Shown: positions 50,433 to 58,616 of the stretch, piece by piece
Layout of the letters: every line of letters starts with the position of its first letter
Numbering within the stretch: position 1 is the first letter of the stretch
Assembly (NCBI RefSeq): GCF_003046315.1
Contig: NZ_PZZP01000001.1
Coordinates: 1,860,001-1,924,000 of the forward strand
Direction: 5' to 3'
DNA: 64,000 nt
Source: Desmospora activa DSM 45169
GTDB taxonomy: Bacteria; Bacillota; Bacilli; Thermoactinomycetales; DSM-45169
Translations under genes and position numbers: made by a program
Notes under the pieces: model-generated
What the model saw: only the letters and a program-made list of their open reading frames with translations
Databases searched by the model: none
Told to the model about the DNA's origin: nothing

Positions 50433-50442
50433 CCTTCATCCC

Positions 50443-51477
50443 TCACTCAAATTTGCTGCGCCATTCGTTGCGGATGCGATCATAATTGTCCACAGCCCAA
50501 TCGATATCCAAGGGCATGGCATGGGGCATCACTTTTTCCAGTGTGAGCGGGGTTTTTGACTCCACATCCTCCCGTATCGGAATATGATACCAATCCGCTA
50601 AGACGCGCTGTCCTTCCTCAGACAGCAGATAATCGATAAATGCCTTTCCGCCTTCGGGATTAGGGCCGTCCTTGACGAGGGAGACGGGATTCACCAAAAT
50701 CGGTGTCTTTTCCGGTACGACAAAATCAACATTTTCCCCTCTGGCCTGCATCTCATAAGCCATAAAATCAAAAGCGATTCCGATCTCTGCCTCCCCCTTG
50801 GCCACCGCCTGGGACGGTGCAGAACCGGAATCGGGCAGGGCGTTTGCCTGTTCCATCAGCCTTTCAAAATATCCCCATCCTTCTTCCTCTCCCAACTCCA
50901 TCATGCGGCTCATCACGGTCAATGTGGCGGTACCGGAAGCAGCCGGGTTGGGCATCTGAAATTTGCCTTTCCAGCGCGAATCCAACAGATCGTCCCAATT
51001 CTTAGGTAATTCCTCTTTCTTCACTTTTTCCGTGTTATAAATAAATCCCAATACAAACACTTCCGTACCAACCCACTCCCAGTTCTCATCCCGGATCTTG
51101 ATTCCGCTTTTTTCTACCGGCCAATCCGCAGCCTCTTCGGGAGTGTAGGGAGTGATAATCTCCCGTTCCTTCGCTGTCTCAAACGGAAGAATCCCACCAC
51201 CGCCATACCACAGATCGCCCATCGGGTTATCCTTCTCCGCGATCAGGCGGTTGACGATTACATTGGTTCCACCATATTGCACATCCACCTTGGCACCGGG
51301 ATTGTTTTTTTCGTACTCCTGTCCCAGCGCTTTAGTCATATCCGGTGTCTCTGGCGAATAAAAAGCGATTGTGCCGGCAGCTCCTCCTTGTGAAGCATCT
51401 TGCGAACAACCCACTGCCGTCACCATCGCCAATCCGATCACCCATACTGCTCCCCATATCCCCCTTGATCGATTCAT
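50443..51477 (-). CDS. ABC transporter solute-binding lipoprotein (Fe3+/organophosphate type)
   Basis: 344 residues with a lipoprotein signal (lipobox TAVGC, Cys24). Type II binding fold: IAFYSPETPDMTKALGQEYEKNNPGAKVDV, YGGTNVIVNRLIAEKDNPMGDLWYGGG, and KGEAEIGIAFDFMAYEMQARGENVDFVVPEKTPILVNPVSLVKDGPNPEGGKAFIDYLLSEEGQ. The Tyr pair that binds iron in true ferric-binding proteins is not evident. Relatives bind 2-aminoethylphosphonate or hexose phosphates. The HAD phosphatase in the operon favours an organophosphate ligand (inference). GGAGGGGGAACGT precedes the ATG. Confidence 0.87.
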   Translation of the reverse strand: MNRSRGIWGAVWVIGLAMVTAVGCSQDASQGGAAGTIAFYSPETPDMTKALGQEYEKNNPGAKVDVQYGGTNVIVNRLIAEKDNPMGDLWYGGGGILPFETAKEREIITPYTPEEAADWPVEKSGIKIRDENWEWVGTEVFVLGFIYNTEKVKKEELPKNWDDLLDSRWKGKFQMPNPAASGTATLTVMSRMMELGEEEGWGYFERLMEQANALPDSGSAPSQAVAKGEAEIGIAFDFMAYEMQARGENVDFVVPEKTPILVNPVSLVKDGPNPEGGKAFIDYLLSEEGQRVLADWYHIPIREDVESKTPLTLEKVMPHAMPLDIDWAVDNYDRIRNEWRSKFE

Positions 51478-51582
51478 ACGTTCCCCCTCCGCATCTTTCT
51501 TTTTGACAGGCAGCTTGCCCTACTCCTATTAGATGTCTCGTTGAAAGCAATTATGACGAATGCTGGTTTCTTTTAGGCATAC

Positions 51583-51607
51583 AAAAAAACCATGGTATGA
51601 ACCATGG
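51583..51607 (-). terminator. Terminator downstream of the SR1P-like gene
   Basis: CCATGG, a 6-base loop and CCATGG make a 6-bp stem followed on the minus strand by seven T. Confidence 0.65.
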
Positions 51608-51778
51608 GCACGGTTTGCTGACAAATTGGTCGCTGTATGGTCGGAGTAGTTATCCGTCTTCGCTCCATGCGTGGCAGAGTCGCTCGCCGGAAAACCACCC
51701 CGACCTGTGTTTCTAACCATTCTAGTAGTTTGTCATCAATATGAGCTCCTGGTTTAAACCATGGGCACGCTATATCGA

Positions 51779-51904
51779 TCAGTTTTGCTGTTCTTTCGTT
51801 TTAGCGCTTGCGCAGTTGGGGCATTGTCCGTAGAGGGTTCCGGATTTATCGCAATCCACATAACTGATCACTTCATCACAGGTTTGACAAATGATCGCTT
51901 CCAT
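51779..51904 (-). CDS. SR1P-like GapA-binding small peptide
   Basis: 41 residues, below most gene-finder limits. The start MEAIICQTCDEVISYVDCDK, then GTLYGQCPNC, matches SR1P in size and layout: an N-terminal CxxC, an acidic centre, LYGxC and a second cysteine pair. SR1P in Bacillus binds the glycolytic GapA and stabilises its mRNA and RNase-degradation partnership. GGAGG precedes the ATG. A consensus promoter and a cre site sit directly upstream, which fits carbon-source control of sr1. Confidence 0.78.
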   Translation of the reverse strand: MEAIICQTCDEVISYVDCDKSGTLYGQCPNCASAKTKEQQN

Positions 51905-51931
51905 GGGATTATCCCTCCAACACATTTAAAG

Positions 51932-51945
51932 TGAAAACGTTTTAA
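51932..51945 (-). promoter_or_regulatory. cre site (CcpA box) upstream of the SR1P-like gene
   Basis: TGAAAACGTTTTAA matches the cre consensus TGWAANCGNTNWCA at all but one defined position. It lies about 10-20 bp downstream of the predicted transcription start, a roadblock or repression position. Confidence 0.7.
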
Positions 51946-51960
51946 TATGATGTGTTATTT

Positions 51961-51989
51961 ATTATATTAGGTCATACTAATTGTGTCAA
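51961..51989 (-). promoter_or_regulatory. Perfect sigma-A promoter of the SR1P-like gene
   Basis: Minus strand TTGACA (51984-51989), 17-bp spacer, TATAAT (51961-51966): both boxes match consensus exactly. Confidence 0.85.
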
Positions 51990-52078
51990 CCGCTTTTATT
52001 GAAATTCCGCCTTTCCCTACCTACTTCAACCTCATCCATTCGCACCAGCTTCCGCGTAATTGTTGTCAACATATGCAA

Positions 52079-52118
52079 CAAAAAACGCCGACTTTCCCTT
52101 TTGACAAGGAAAATCGGC
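52079..52118 (-). terminator. Terminator of the LysR gene
   Basis: About 11-bp stem, GCCGATTTTCC with GGGAAAGTCGGC, then GTTTTTTG on the minus strand. Confidence 0.8.
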
Positions 52119-52135
52119 AATTGTGGCATGCTCCC

Positions 52136-52990
52136 TTATAAACCTCTTGCTTCAATCAGGTCTTTAAAAGCGATAAACGCCTTACTTGTGTATCGTTTCT
52201 TTCGTTTGATCAAGCTGGTATTTATGACACGATACGCTGCCGGCAAGGGATAGCTTGCCAGTGAACTGTAGACCCCGCTAATTACGGATTGGGGCAGTAG
52301 GGTAGAAGCCAATCCCGATTTTACACAGCTTAGCAATGTTTCCAACGAACTGATTTCAATGATATTGTTCAGCGGTACCCCCTCACTGTGCAACCATTTT
52401 TCCAAAACCGCTCGAAATGGACAACCTTCAGGGGAAACGGCCCATTTTCCGTGGATCAAATCGCGGGCGGAGGGATAACGCTTTTGCGATAACAACATAC
52501 ATTCATCATGAACCGTATATTCGGAAACGATATCGTCGGAGTGAACATCCCCTACCACCAACGCTCCATCCAGTTGATGATCTAGCACTTTAGTAAGAAG
52601 TTCGATTGTATTGCCGGTTACAATGGAGAGCGACACTTCCGGGTACATCGTTTGAAATTCAGCGATCGCATCGATAAAGCCGCCGCAGGTAACCGTCTCT
52701 ACTACGCCAATCGCCAACGGCCCACTGGGATACGATGTCTCACCCACCGCTTGTTGTGCTTCCTGGGCCAAATTCAAAATGTTTCGCGCATATTGGAGAA
52801 ATACCACTCCTTTTTCGGTTAACACGACTCCTTTGGAGTGTCGAATAAATAACGGAACACCCAGCTCCCGCTCCAACTTGCGCAGTTTGGTCGTCACGTT
52901 GGATTGGACATATTGAAGCCTTTCCGCCGCACGTGTGATGCTCTCCTCTTCCGCGATGGTTACAAATATTTTCAGGTCGGTCAGTTCCAC
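52136..52990 (-). CDS. LysR-family transcriptional regulator
   Basis: 284 residues from the GTG at 52988-52990 (AAGGGA upstream). N-terminal winged helix: LTDLKIFVTIAEEESITRAAERLQYVQSNVTTKLRKLERELGVPLFIRHSKGVVLTEKGVVFL, a textbook LysR helix-turn-helix and wing. The effector domain follows (SGPLAIGVVETVTCGGFIDAIAEFQTMYPEVSLSIVTGNT). It is transcribed divergently from a flavin-reductase-like gene, with a T-N11-A box between them, so it probably controls that gene and itself. Confidence 0.9.
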   Translation of the reverse strand: MELTDLKIFVTIAEEESITRAAERLQYVQSNVTTKLRKLERELGVPLFIRHSKGVVLTEKGVVFLQYARNILNLAQEAQQAVGETSYPSGPLAIGVVETVTCGGFIDAIAEFQTMYPEVSLSIVTGNTIELLTKVLDHQLDGALVVGDVHSDDIVSEYTVHDECMLLSQKRYPSARDLIHGKWAVSPEGCPFRAVLEKWLHSEGVPLNNIIEISSLETLLSCVKSGLASTLLPQSVISGVYSSLASYPLPAAYRVINTSLIKRKKRYTSKAFIAFKDLIEARGL

Positions 52991-53042
52991 AACAACATTA
53001 GTCCCTTCCCTTTCGATAGATCCCATCAATAAAAATGATACC

Positions 53043-53063
53043 ATAATCAATAACAATCATTAT
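53043..53063. promoter_or_regulatory. LysR-type operator (T-N11-A box)
   Basis: ATAAT-N11-ATTAT, a perfect dyad of the LysR form, in the divergent intergenic region between the LysR gene and its neighbour. Confidence 0.65.
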
Positions 53064-53135
53064 ACGAAATGAATGGATCAAGCTAAAATATAGCTGTAGC
53101 AAAGATCTTTATCAAACCAGGGAAGGGATGGAAAA

Positions 53136-53780
53136 ATGGACGCATCGAAAAAACTGCTTATCCTGATCGGTAGCCCGCGACGTGACGGAAACTCTGCAAC
53201 GCTTGCCACAGCTGTGCAACACGGAGCGGAAGAAGCAGGAATAAACGTATCTATGCGCTTGATCGACGATTATATTTCCGGTTTTCTTCGCGATTGCCGC
53301 AACTGCCGTCTGCCTGATGGAGAGTGTTCCATCTCAGATCGTTTTCACAGTTTGTTCCTTGACGATTTTCTTTCCGCAGATGGTGTCGTCTTTTGCACAC
53401 CGGTTTATTGGTATGGAATGTCCGCTCAGACAAAAGCTTTTTTTGACCGTACCTTTTGTTACTACGCAAACTCATATCCCGAGTCTCAACAAGTTTTAAA
53501 ACGGATGTCCAATAAACGAATCGGTCTCGTGTTAAGCTCAGAAGAAACCTATCCAGGCGCTTCCCTCGGCATCATCCATCAACTACAGGAATACTCCCGC
53601 TACACCTATTCCCAGTTTGTCGGGGTTGTTCGGGGTTTTGGCAACCGCAGGGGAGAAGTCCAGCGAGATCCAAGCTCACCCGAACTGGATGCGCAGCGCC
53701 TTGGTCGTGAAATATTTGAACGGAAGTATACTGATTATGGTCTGGACACAGACAGAAGTACCCAGGTCTGGTCTACTTAA
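53136..53780 (+). CDS. NAD(P)H-dependent FMN reductase / flavodoxin-fold protein
   Basis: 214 residues. FMN-binding phosphate loop LIGSPRRDGNSATLATAV at the N-terminus; CxxC-like DCRNCRLPDGECSISD in the iron-sulfur-flavoprotein position; VVFCTPVYWYGMSAQTKAFFDRTF, the family's second FMN segment. It reduces flavins, quinones or azo compounds using NAD(P)H, or acts as an iron-sulfur flavoprotein-like redox carrier. AAGGGATGG precedes the ATG. Divergent LysR gene and operator suggest induction by a substrate. Confidence 0.85.
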   Translation: MDASKKLLILIGSPRRDGNSATLATAVQHGAEEAGINVSMRLIDDYISGFLRDCRNCRLPDGECSISDRFHSLFLDDFLSADGVVFCTPVYWYGMSAQTKAFFDRTFCYYANSYPESQQVLKRMSNKRIGLVLSSEETYPGASLGIIHQLQEYSRYTYSQFVGVVRGFGNRRGEVQRDPSSPELDAQRLGREIFERKYTDYGLDTDRSTQVWST

Positions 53781-53877
53781 TCGTAGCCGTTTCGCTGGAT
53801 AAAGATTGAGGCTCGATTTTTAAATCTGTGTTCTCATACGGATATGTCAGACCCAACCCAATCGTTACTTACAATGA

Positions 53878-53918
53878 AACAGGGTACTTCCACCGGTCAA
53901 CGGCCAAAGTACCCTGTT
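53878..53918. terminator. Hairpin between convergent transcripts
   Basis: 12-bp perfect stem AACAGGGTACTT / AAGTACCCTGTT with a 17-base loop; T runs are short on both sides. It probably ends both the flavin-reductase gene and treR. Confidence 0.6.
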
Positions 53919-53955
53919 TGCAAGCAAAAAAACACTATTCAACGTCCAATTTCCG

Positions 53956-54663
53956 CTAGCGCCGAGCAAAATCGATAAAGCGAAATTTATCCGGGCGATG
54001 GCGGGATTCCGTATATTGAAATAGCATCGCATCCTCTAGATGGACATAGTTTCGCACTACGACCACCATAGGATATCCTTCTAAATCCAAGCACTCACGA
54101 TCTTCCGCTGTCGCCTTTTCCACTGTGATCTCTTTTTTGGCAAAGCTAATTGGGATGTCCAACTCTTCTTCCAGGTACTCATAGATGGAACTCTCACAGA
54201 CGGATACCGTCAGCTTCGGCACGATTTGTTGTAGAAAATAGTCTTTGTCCAAAATAATCGTCTCACCGCTGATGGTCCGAGTTCGAACCACTTTCCAAAT
54301 CGGTGTGGTCGACTTTACCCGCAGATAGGAAGCGGTTTTGTCATCCGCCGCCAGCGCTTCCAGTGAAATCACCCGAGTTTGGGAGGGTTTGCCCATCTTC
54401 GCCGCCAATTCTTTAAAACTGACCAGACCGGATACGGGAAAATCCATCTGTTCGACCGGTAGGACAAACGATCCCTTTCCTTTGATCTTTTGGATCAATC
54501 CGTTTTGCGACAGCAGATGTAACGCCTTGCGCACGGTCTCCCGTGAGGTTCCATACTGCTGACACAATTCGTGCTCAGAGGGCAGTTTTGATTGAGAACG
54601 AAGAGCGCCGGATTCAATTTTCTCCACATAATCGTGATAAATCTGAAGGTATTTATTATCCAC
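53956..54663 (-). CDS. treR: Trehalose operon repressor (GntR/HutC family)
   Basis: 235 residues from the GTG at 54661-54663 (GAGGAGGG upstream). N-terminal GntR winged helix: KLPSEHELCQQYGTSRETVRKALHLLSQNGLIQKIKGKGSFV. C-terminal UTRA ligand domain (LRVKSTTPIWKVVRTRTISGETIILDKDYFLQQIVPKLT). In Bacillus TreR binds the tre operator and is released by trehalose-6-phosphate. Two matching dyads lie upstream of treP. Last gene of the tre operon, 16 bp after treA. Confidence 0.92.
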   Translation of the reverse strand: MDNKYLQIYHDYVEKIESGALRSQSKLPSEHELCQQYGTSRETVRKALHLLSQNGLIQKIKGKGSFVLPVEQMDFPVSGLVSFKELAAKMGKPSQTRVISLEALAADDKTASYLRVKSTTPIWKVVRTRTISGETIILDKDYFLQQIVPKLTVSVCESSIYEYLEEELDIPISFAKKEITVEKATAEDRECLDLEGYPMVVVVRNYVHLEDAMLFQYTESRHRPDKFRFIDFARR

Positions 54664-54679
54664 GGTGCCCTCCTCACAG

Positions 54680-56362
54680 TTAAGATAAGCGATAGACGAT
54701 CGACTCAAAGGGACGCAGCTCCATCCGTCCCTCCGGACGGGGAGCAGAAGGATAATTACATAAAAGCGTCTCCACTTGCCGTTTTCGGCATAATCCGGAC
54801 ACATAGGGGGAGTGGAAGGAAGCCTCATGGCCACGCATATTATTCACCACAAACAGCGTCTCCCCCTCTGTATTACGAGTGTAAGCAAACACATTGGGAT
54901 CGTAGGGATGTTCCATGAAAAAATCGCCTACGGTGATGATGTTGTATCGTTTACGCAGCTGGATCAATTTTTTGTAATGATACAAAATGGAATCGGGATC
55001 AGCAAGGGCTTGCTCGACGTTGATCTCCTGATAGTTGGGTGCCACACCAATCCACGGCGTACCTGTGGTAAAGCCGGCATGATTCGTTCCATCCCACTGC
55101 ATCGGTGTACGGGAATTATCCCGCGACTTGGCACCGATGATAGCCATCACCTCGTCCTCCGACAACCCTTGCTCCTGTAGGATCTGATACATATTGAGCG
55201 TTTCCACATCCCGGTATTGTTCAATGGATGAAAAATGGGGATCCGTCATACCCAACTCTTCTCCCTGATAAAGATAGGGAGTTCCCTGCATTAGATGGAG
55301 CAACGTCGCCAACATCTTCGCCGACTCGCGATGATAGCGCCCATCATCCCCAAAACGGGACACCACCCGCGGTTGATCATGATTACACCAGAACAAGGCA
55401 TTCCATCCGCCGCCCTCACGCATCCCCTGCTGCCAGCTGGACAAAATCTCTTTTAACGCGCCAAAATCCGGCTCTGCCAACGCCCATTTTTCCCCACTGG
55501 GATAATCCACTTTTAGATGATGGAAGTTAAACACCATATCCAGTTCGCGGCTGTCGGGATGGGTGTAGCGGATGCAATGGGGGATGGTGGTGGAGGACAT
55601 CTCTCCTACCGTCATCACATCTGGGTAGCGTGAAAAGACTTCCTCATTCATCTCCCGAAAAAACTCGTGTACCCGGGGGCCGTCGGTGTAAAAGCGACGG
55701 CCATCTCCCGGCGGCACTGAACCATCATCATCGGGAAAGCGCTGATCCTTGGAAATCAAATTGATCACATCGAGGCGAAATCCGTCTATCCCTTTATCCA
55801 ACCACCAGCGCATCATCTTGTACACCTCATGCCGAACCCGTTCATTTTCCCAGTTGAGATCGGCTTGGGTGACATCAAACAGATGTAGATAATATTGTCC
55901 CGTCTCTTCGTCCCAGGCCCATGCGGATCCGCCAAACTTTGATTTCCAATTGGTCGGTTCTCCACCATCGACGGGATCTTTCCAGATGTAAAAGTCCCGA
56001 TACGGATTATCCCTGGATGTACGCGCTTGCTGAAACCAAGGATGTTCCGTTGAAGTGTGGTTAACCACGATATCCATAATCACCTTTAAACCGCGAGCAT
56101 GCGCCTCTTGCAACAGCTCATCAAAATCATCCATCGACCCATACTCTTCATGGATGGAGAAGTAATCGCGAATATCATAACCATGGTCCCGTTGCGGAGA
56201 GGAATAGATCGGCGTCAACCATATGACATCCACCCCTAGGTTCTGCAAGTAATCCAGCCTAGCAATGATGCCCCGAAGATCGCCCACGCCATTTCCGGTG
56301 GTATCGTTGAAACTCTTGGGGTAAATTTGGTAGACGACCGCCTTTCTCCACCATTCATTCAT
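54680..56362 (-). CDS. treA: Trehalose-6-phosphate hydrolase (GH13)
   Basis: 560 residues, closely matching Bacillus TreA along the length: WWRKAVVYQIYPKSFNDTTGNGVGDLRGI, LKVIMDIVVNHTSTEHPWF, GIDGFRLDVINLISKDQRFP (nucleophile Asp), TVGEMSSTT (acid Glu) and WCNHDQPRVVSRFG. It splits imported trehalose-6-phosphate to glucose and glucose-6-phosphate in the cytosol. The ATG at 56360-56362 follows GAGGGAGG. Between treP and treR in the operon. Confidence 0.96.
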   Translation of the reverse strand: MNEWWRKAVVYQIYPKSFNDTTGNGVGDLRGIIARLDYLQNLGVDVIWLTPIYSSPQRDHGYDIRDYFSIHEEYGSMDDFDELLQEAHARGLKVIMDIVVNHTSTEHPWFQQARTSRDNPYRDFYIWKDPVDGGEPTNWKSKFGGSAWAWDEETGQYYLHLFDVTQADLNWENERVRHEVYKMMRWWLDKGIDGFRLDVINLISKDQRFPDDDGSVPPGDGRRFYTDGPRVHEFFREMNEEVFSRYPDVMTVGEMSSTTIPHCIRYTHPDSRELDMVFNFHHLKVDYPSGEKWALAEPDFGALKEILSSWQQGMREGGGWNALFWCNHDQPRVVSRFGDDGRYHRESAKMLATLLHLMQGTPYLYQGEELGMTDPHFSSIEQYRDVETLNMYQILQEQGLSEDEVMAIIGAKSRDNSRTPMQWDGTNHAGFTTGTPWIGVAPNYQEINVEQALADPDSILYHYKKLIQLRKRYNIITVGDFFMEHPYDPNVFAYTRNTEGETLFVVNNMRGHEASFHSPYVSGLCRKRQVETLLCNYPSAPRPEGRMELRPFESIVYRLS

Positions 56363-56378
56363 GCTATCCCGACCTCCC

Positions 56379-57968
56379 TCAGCCATCGATCAGATCTTGA
56401 ATCTCCTCTTTTATCACCGAAGAGTTGGAGCCGTATACCGCTTGCACCCCGTCACTAACCCGCAGCACACCGGAGGCGCCCAATCGCTTCAATTCCGCCT
56501 CATCCACCTTTTCTTGCTCTTTCACCCCAACCCGAAGGCGCGTAATGCAAGCATCCAACTTGGTGATATTCTCTTTGCCTCCCAATGCCCGCAAAATGTT
56601 AGCGGCACGGCTGTCATCCGCTTCTCCTTCCGCGCCATCGTTTTGCTGATTGATGCCCATTTTCTCGCGGGCTTCCTCTTTGCTATAGAGGCGGGTTTCT
56701 TCCCCATCATCCTCCCGTCCCGGCGTTTTCAGATTGAGCCGGAGGATCAAGGTGCGGAAGGTGAAATAGTAGAGCACCGCAAACAGCAAGCCTAGCCCAA
56801 TCGTCAGTATCCAGGCGTTGGATTGGTTCGGCAGCACATTAAACAGCACAAAGTCAATCAGCCCTGAGCCACCGGCAAAGCCCGCATGCATCCCTAACGC
56901 ATTGGCGATTGCAAAGGCCAATGCGGTCAACACCATATGCACACCGTACAAAACGGGAGCGACAAACAGGAACGTAAACTCCAGCGGCTCGGTAATCCCG
57001 GTGAGAAAAGCGGTAACCGCCGCCGCGATCAACAAGCCTTTCGCCTTGGTCAGCCTTTCTTTTTTGGCTACATGGATCATTGCCAACGCCGCTGCCGGCA
57101 ACCCAAACATCACCGGGATAAACTTACCTGCAATATAGGTGCCTCCGGTAATCGCCACCCCAGCATCGCGCAGCCGATCGATCACTTGCGCGATGTAAAC
57201 GTTTTGGTCGCCTACCACATGGGCACCACTGACGGTGGTATATGAGCCACCGATTTCTGTAAACAACAGCGGTGTATTATAGATGTGATGCAAACCGAAG
57301 GGAATCAACAATTTCTCAATTCCACCGTAGAGACCGACAACGATCGGGTTAGTATGGGTAGCGACAAAGTTACCCAGCGCAAAAATCCCCATCCCGATCG
57401 GAGGCCATACAAAGTAGAAGGCGACAGCCACCCCAATCGCGGCAAAAGATGAGACAATCGGCACCAACCGTTCTCCGCTAAACAAAGAGATCGCTTCCGG
57501 CAATTGCGTACGATAAAAACGGTTATAGAGATAGGCCGTTAAAAACCCGATCAAGATCCCGCCAAACACGCCCGTCTGCATCGTCTCAATGCCTAATTCA
57601 CGGCCCAGCAGTTTTTCATTTACCTCTAGCCCGGTAATATTGATCATGGCGCCAATCACCGTATGCATGATCAAAAAGGAGATCAACGCTGCAAACCCAG
57701 CCATCCCTTTTCCGGTCCAGGTAATTGCGATCGCTACAGCAAACAAAACCGGCAGGTTGTTAAAGACGGCTTGTCCAGCACGCTGCATCAACTCACCGGC
57801 CACTTGAAAGCCGGTGCCCGCCAAAAACGGCAACACTTCATGCACACTGGGATTGAGCAACACACCGCCCAATCCCATCAAAATAGAAACCAAGGGCAGA
57901 ATCAACACAACCGCCATCATCGATCGTCCGATACGTTGAAAAAAATCAAAGGACAAGTTCTTTACCAT
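56379..57968 (-). CDS. PTS alpha-glucoside/trehalose transporter EIICB, C-B domain order
   Basis: 529 residues. N-terminal EIIC (about 1-410, ten or so membrane segments, FFQRIGRSMMAVVLILPLVSILMGLGGVLL; substrate region GITEPLEFTFLFVAPVLYGVH). The EIIB domain follows at about 445-525 with the phospho-cysteine in ITKLDACITRLRVGV. No EIIA, so a separate EIIA must phosphorylate it. In Bacillus TreP the order is B-C; here it is C-B, as in glucose/MalX-type enzymes, although the operon with treA and treR points to trehalose. The ATG at 57966-57968 has GGGAGGA upstream. Confidence 0.85.
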   Translation of the reverse strand: MVKNLSFDFFQRIGRSMMAVVLILPLVSILMGLGGVLLNPSVHEVLPFLAGTGFQVAGELMQRAGQAVFNNLPVLFAVAIAITWTGKGMAGFAALISFLIMHTVIGAMINITGLEVNEKLLGRELGIETMQTGVFGGILIGFLTAYLYNRFYRTQLPEAISLFSGERLVPIVSSFAAIGVAVAFYFVWPPIGMGIFALGNFVATHTNPIVVGLYGGIEKLLIPFGLHHIYNTPLLFTEIGGSYTTVSGAHVVGDQNVYIAQVIDRLRDAGVAITGGTYIAGKFIPVMFGLPAAALAMIHVAKKERLTKAKGLLIAAAVTAFLTGITEPLEFTFLFVAPVLYGVHMVLTALAFAIANALGMHAGFAGGSGLIDFVLFNVLPNQSNAWILTIGLGLLFAVLYYFTFRTLILRLNLKTPGREDDGEETRLYSKEEAREKMGINQQNDGAEGEADDSRAANILRALGGKENITKLDACITRLRVGVKEQEKVDEAELKRLGASGVLRVSDGVQAVYGSNSSVIKEEIQDLIDG

Positions 57969-58001
57969 CGGAGTTCCTCCCATTCATAACGATCTTCTTA
58001 C

Positions 58002-58013
58002 TTGTCTATACAG
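58002..58013. promoter_or_regulatory. TreR operator candidate 1
   Basis: TTGTCTATACAG, a near-palindrome around TGTNTANACA, the core of Bacillus TreR sites, about 35 bp upstream of the treP start. Confidence 0.65.
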
Positions 58014-58066
58014 GATAACACGCAAAAAATTTTACTAACCAAACACCCACTTGAGAAAACCCTTTC

Positions 58067-58080
58067 AAAAAACGCTTTCA
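58067..58080 (-). promoter_or_regulatory. cre-like site of the tre operon
   Basis: Minus strand TGAAAGCGTTTTTT matches the cre consensus except at the last two positions. It lies at the predicted transcription start, consistent with CcpA control. Confidence 0.5.
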
Positions 58081-58086
58081 CTGCTT

Positions 58087-58115
58087 ATCATATTCCTGTC
58101 TATACAAGTTGTCAA
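58087..58115 (-). promoter_or_regulatory. tre operon promoter with TreR operator 2 in the spacer
   Basis: Minus strand TTGACA (58110-58115), 17-bp spacer, TATGAT (58087-58092). CTGTCTATACAA (58096-58107) fills the spacer and repeats the TGTCTATACA core of operator 1. Confidence 0.75.
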
Positions 58116-58142
58116 TGCCGGTTATCAATGGAAATATATACA

Positions 58143-58172
58143 AAAAACCGCCCTTTACGACGGTTTTTTAAT
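58143..58172. terminator. Bidirectional hairpin
   Basis: AAAAAACCG, a 10-base loop and CGGTTTTTT; T runs on both strands. It ends the DUF3055 gene before the tre promoter. Confidence 0.65.
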
Positions 58173-58182
58173 CGTGCGGTTA

Positions 58183-58488
58183 TTAACCGGATTCCACTTC
58201 CGCTTCCAATGTCAAATCCGGTACATTATTTTGCAGGAAGATAGATACCTCTTTCGCTTCAGCCAACGACTTTAGACGGTAATGGTGTTGCAGATACTCC
58301 AAATTTTCCACGTCATCCTGAGAGAGTAAAGATGAGCGTCCCGTCTGCATACAGACAACCAGCGGTTTGCCAAAAAACATCCGTGTGTACACAATGCCAA
58401 AATCATACCGTCCATGGTTGGATACAAAGCCGACAAAGCGAACATTGGCCTGTTCCGACTCATCATACAACCGTTCATATGGACTCAT
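58183..58488 (-). CDS. DUF3055 family protein
   Basis: 101 residues from the ATG at 58486-58488 (GAGGAGGAG upstream). Core YERLYDESEQANVRFVGFVSNHGRYDFGIVYTRMFFGKPLVVCMQTGRSSLLSQDD is the DUF3055 signature found across Bacillales and Staphylococcus. A short soluble protein of unknown function. Monocistronic between a terminator and an 80-bp gap. Confidence 0.85.
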   Translation of the reverse strand: MSPYERLYDESEQANVRFVGFVSNHGRYDFGIVYTRMFFGKPLVVCMQTGRSSLLSQDDVENLEYLQHHYRLKSLAEAKEVSIFLQNNVPDLTLEAEVESG

Positions 58489-58616
58489 CACAATCTCCTC
58501 CTCTATGTGATCCTGTATGGGATAATCGCAACACCACAAGGTCTACATCACTTTAGGTTATAGGAGAATCCATTGATGGTTAGAAAAATGATTCCATTCG
58601 AAACAGACGCCAGATT

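Larger units (their letters stand above)
51608..51954 (-). ncRNA. Possible SR1-like dual-function RNA
   Basis: Transcript inferred from a perfect promoter (start near 51954) to the terminator at 51583-51607. It carries the SR1P-like ORF and then about 170 nt of non-coding sequence with internal hairpins and a 13-bp direct repeat (AACCATGGGCACG on the plus strand, at 51600 and 51757). Bacillus SR1 is a small RNA that both encodes a peptide and base-pairs with an mRNA. Base-pairing here is untested. Confidence 0.4.

Noticed and set aside
51529-51720. 63-codon minus-strand frame between the SR1P-like gene and the binding-protein gene
   Set aside because: No ribosome binding site and no recognisable features; it overlaps a terminator and the presumed RNA region.
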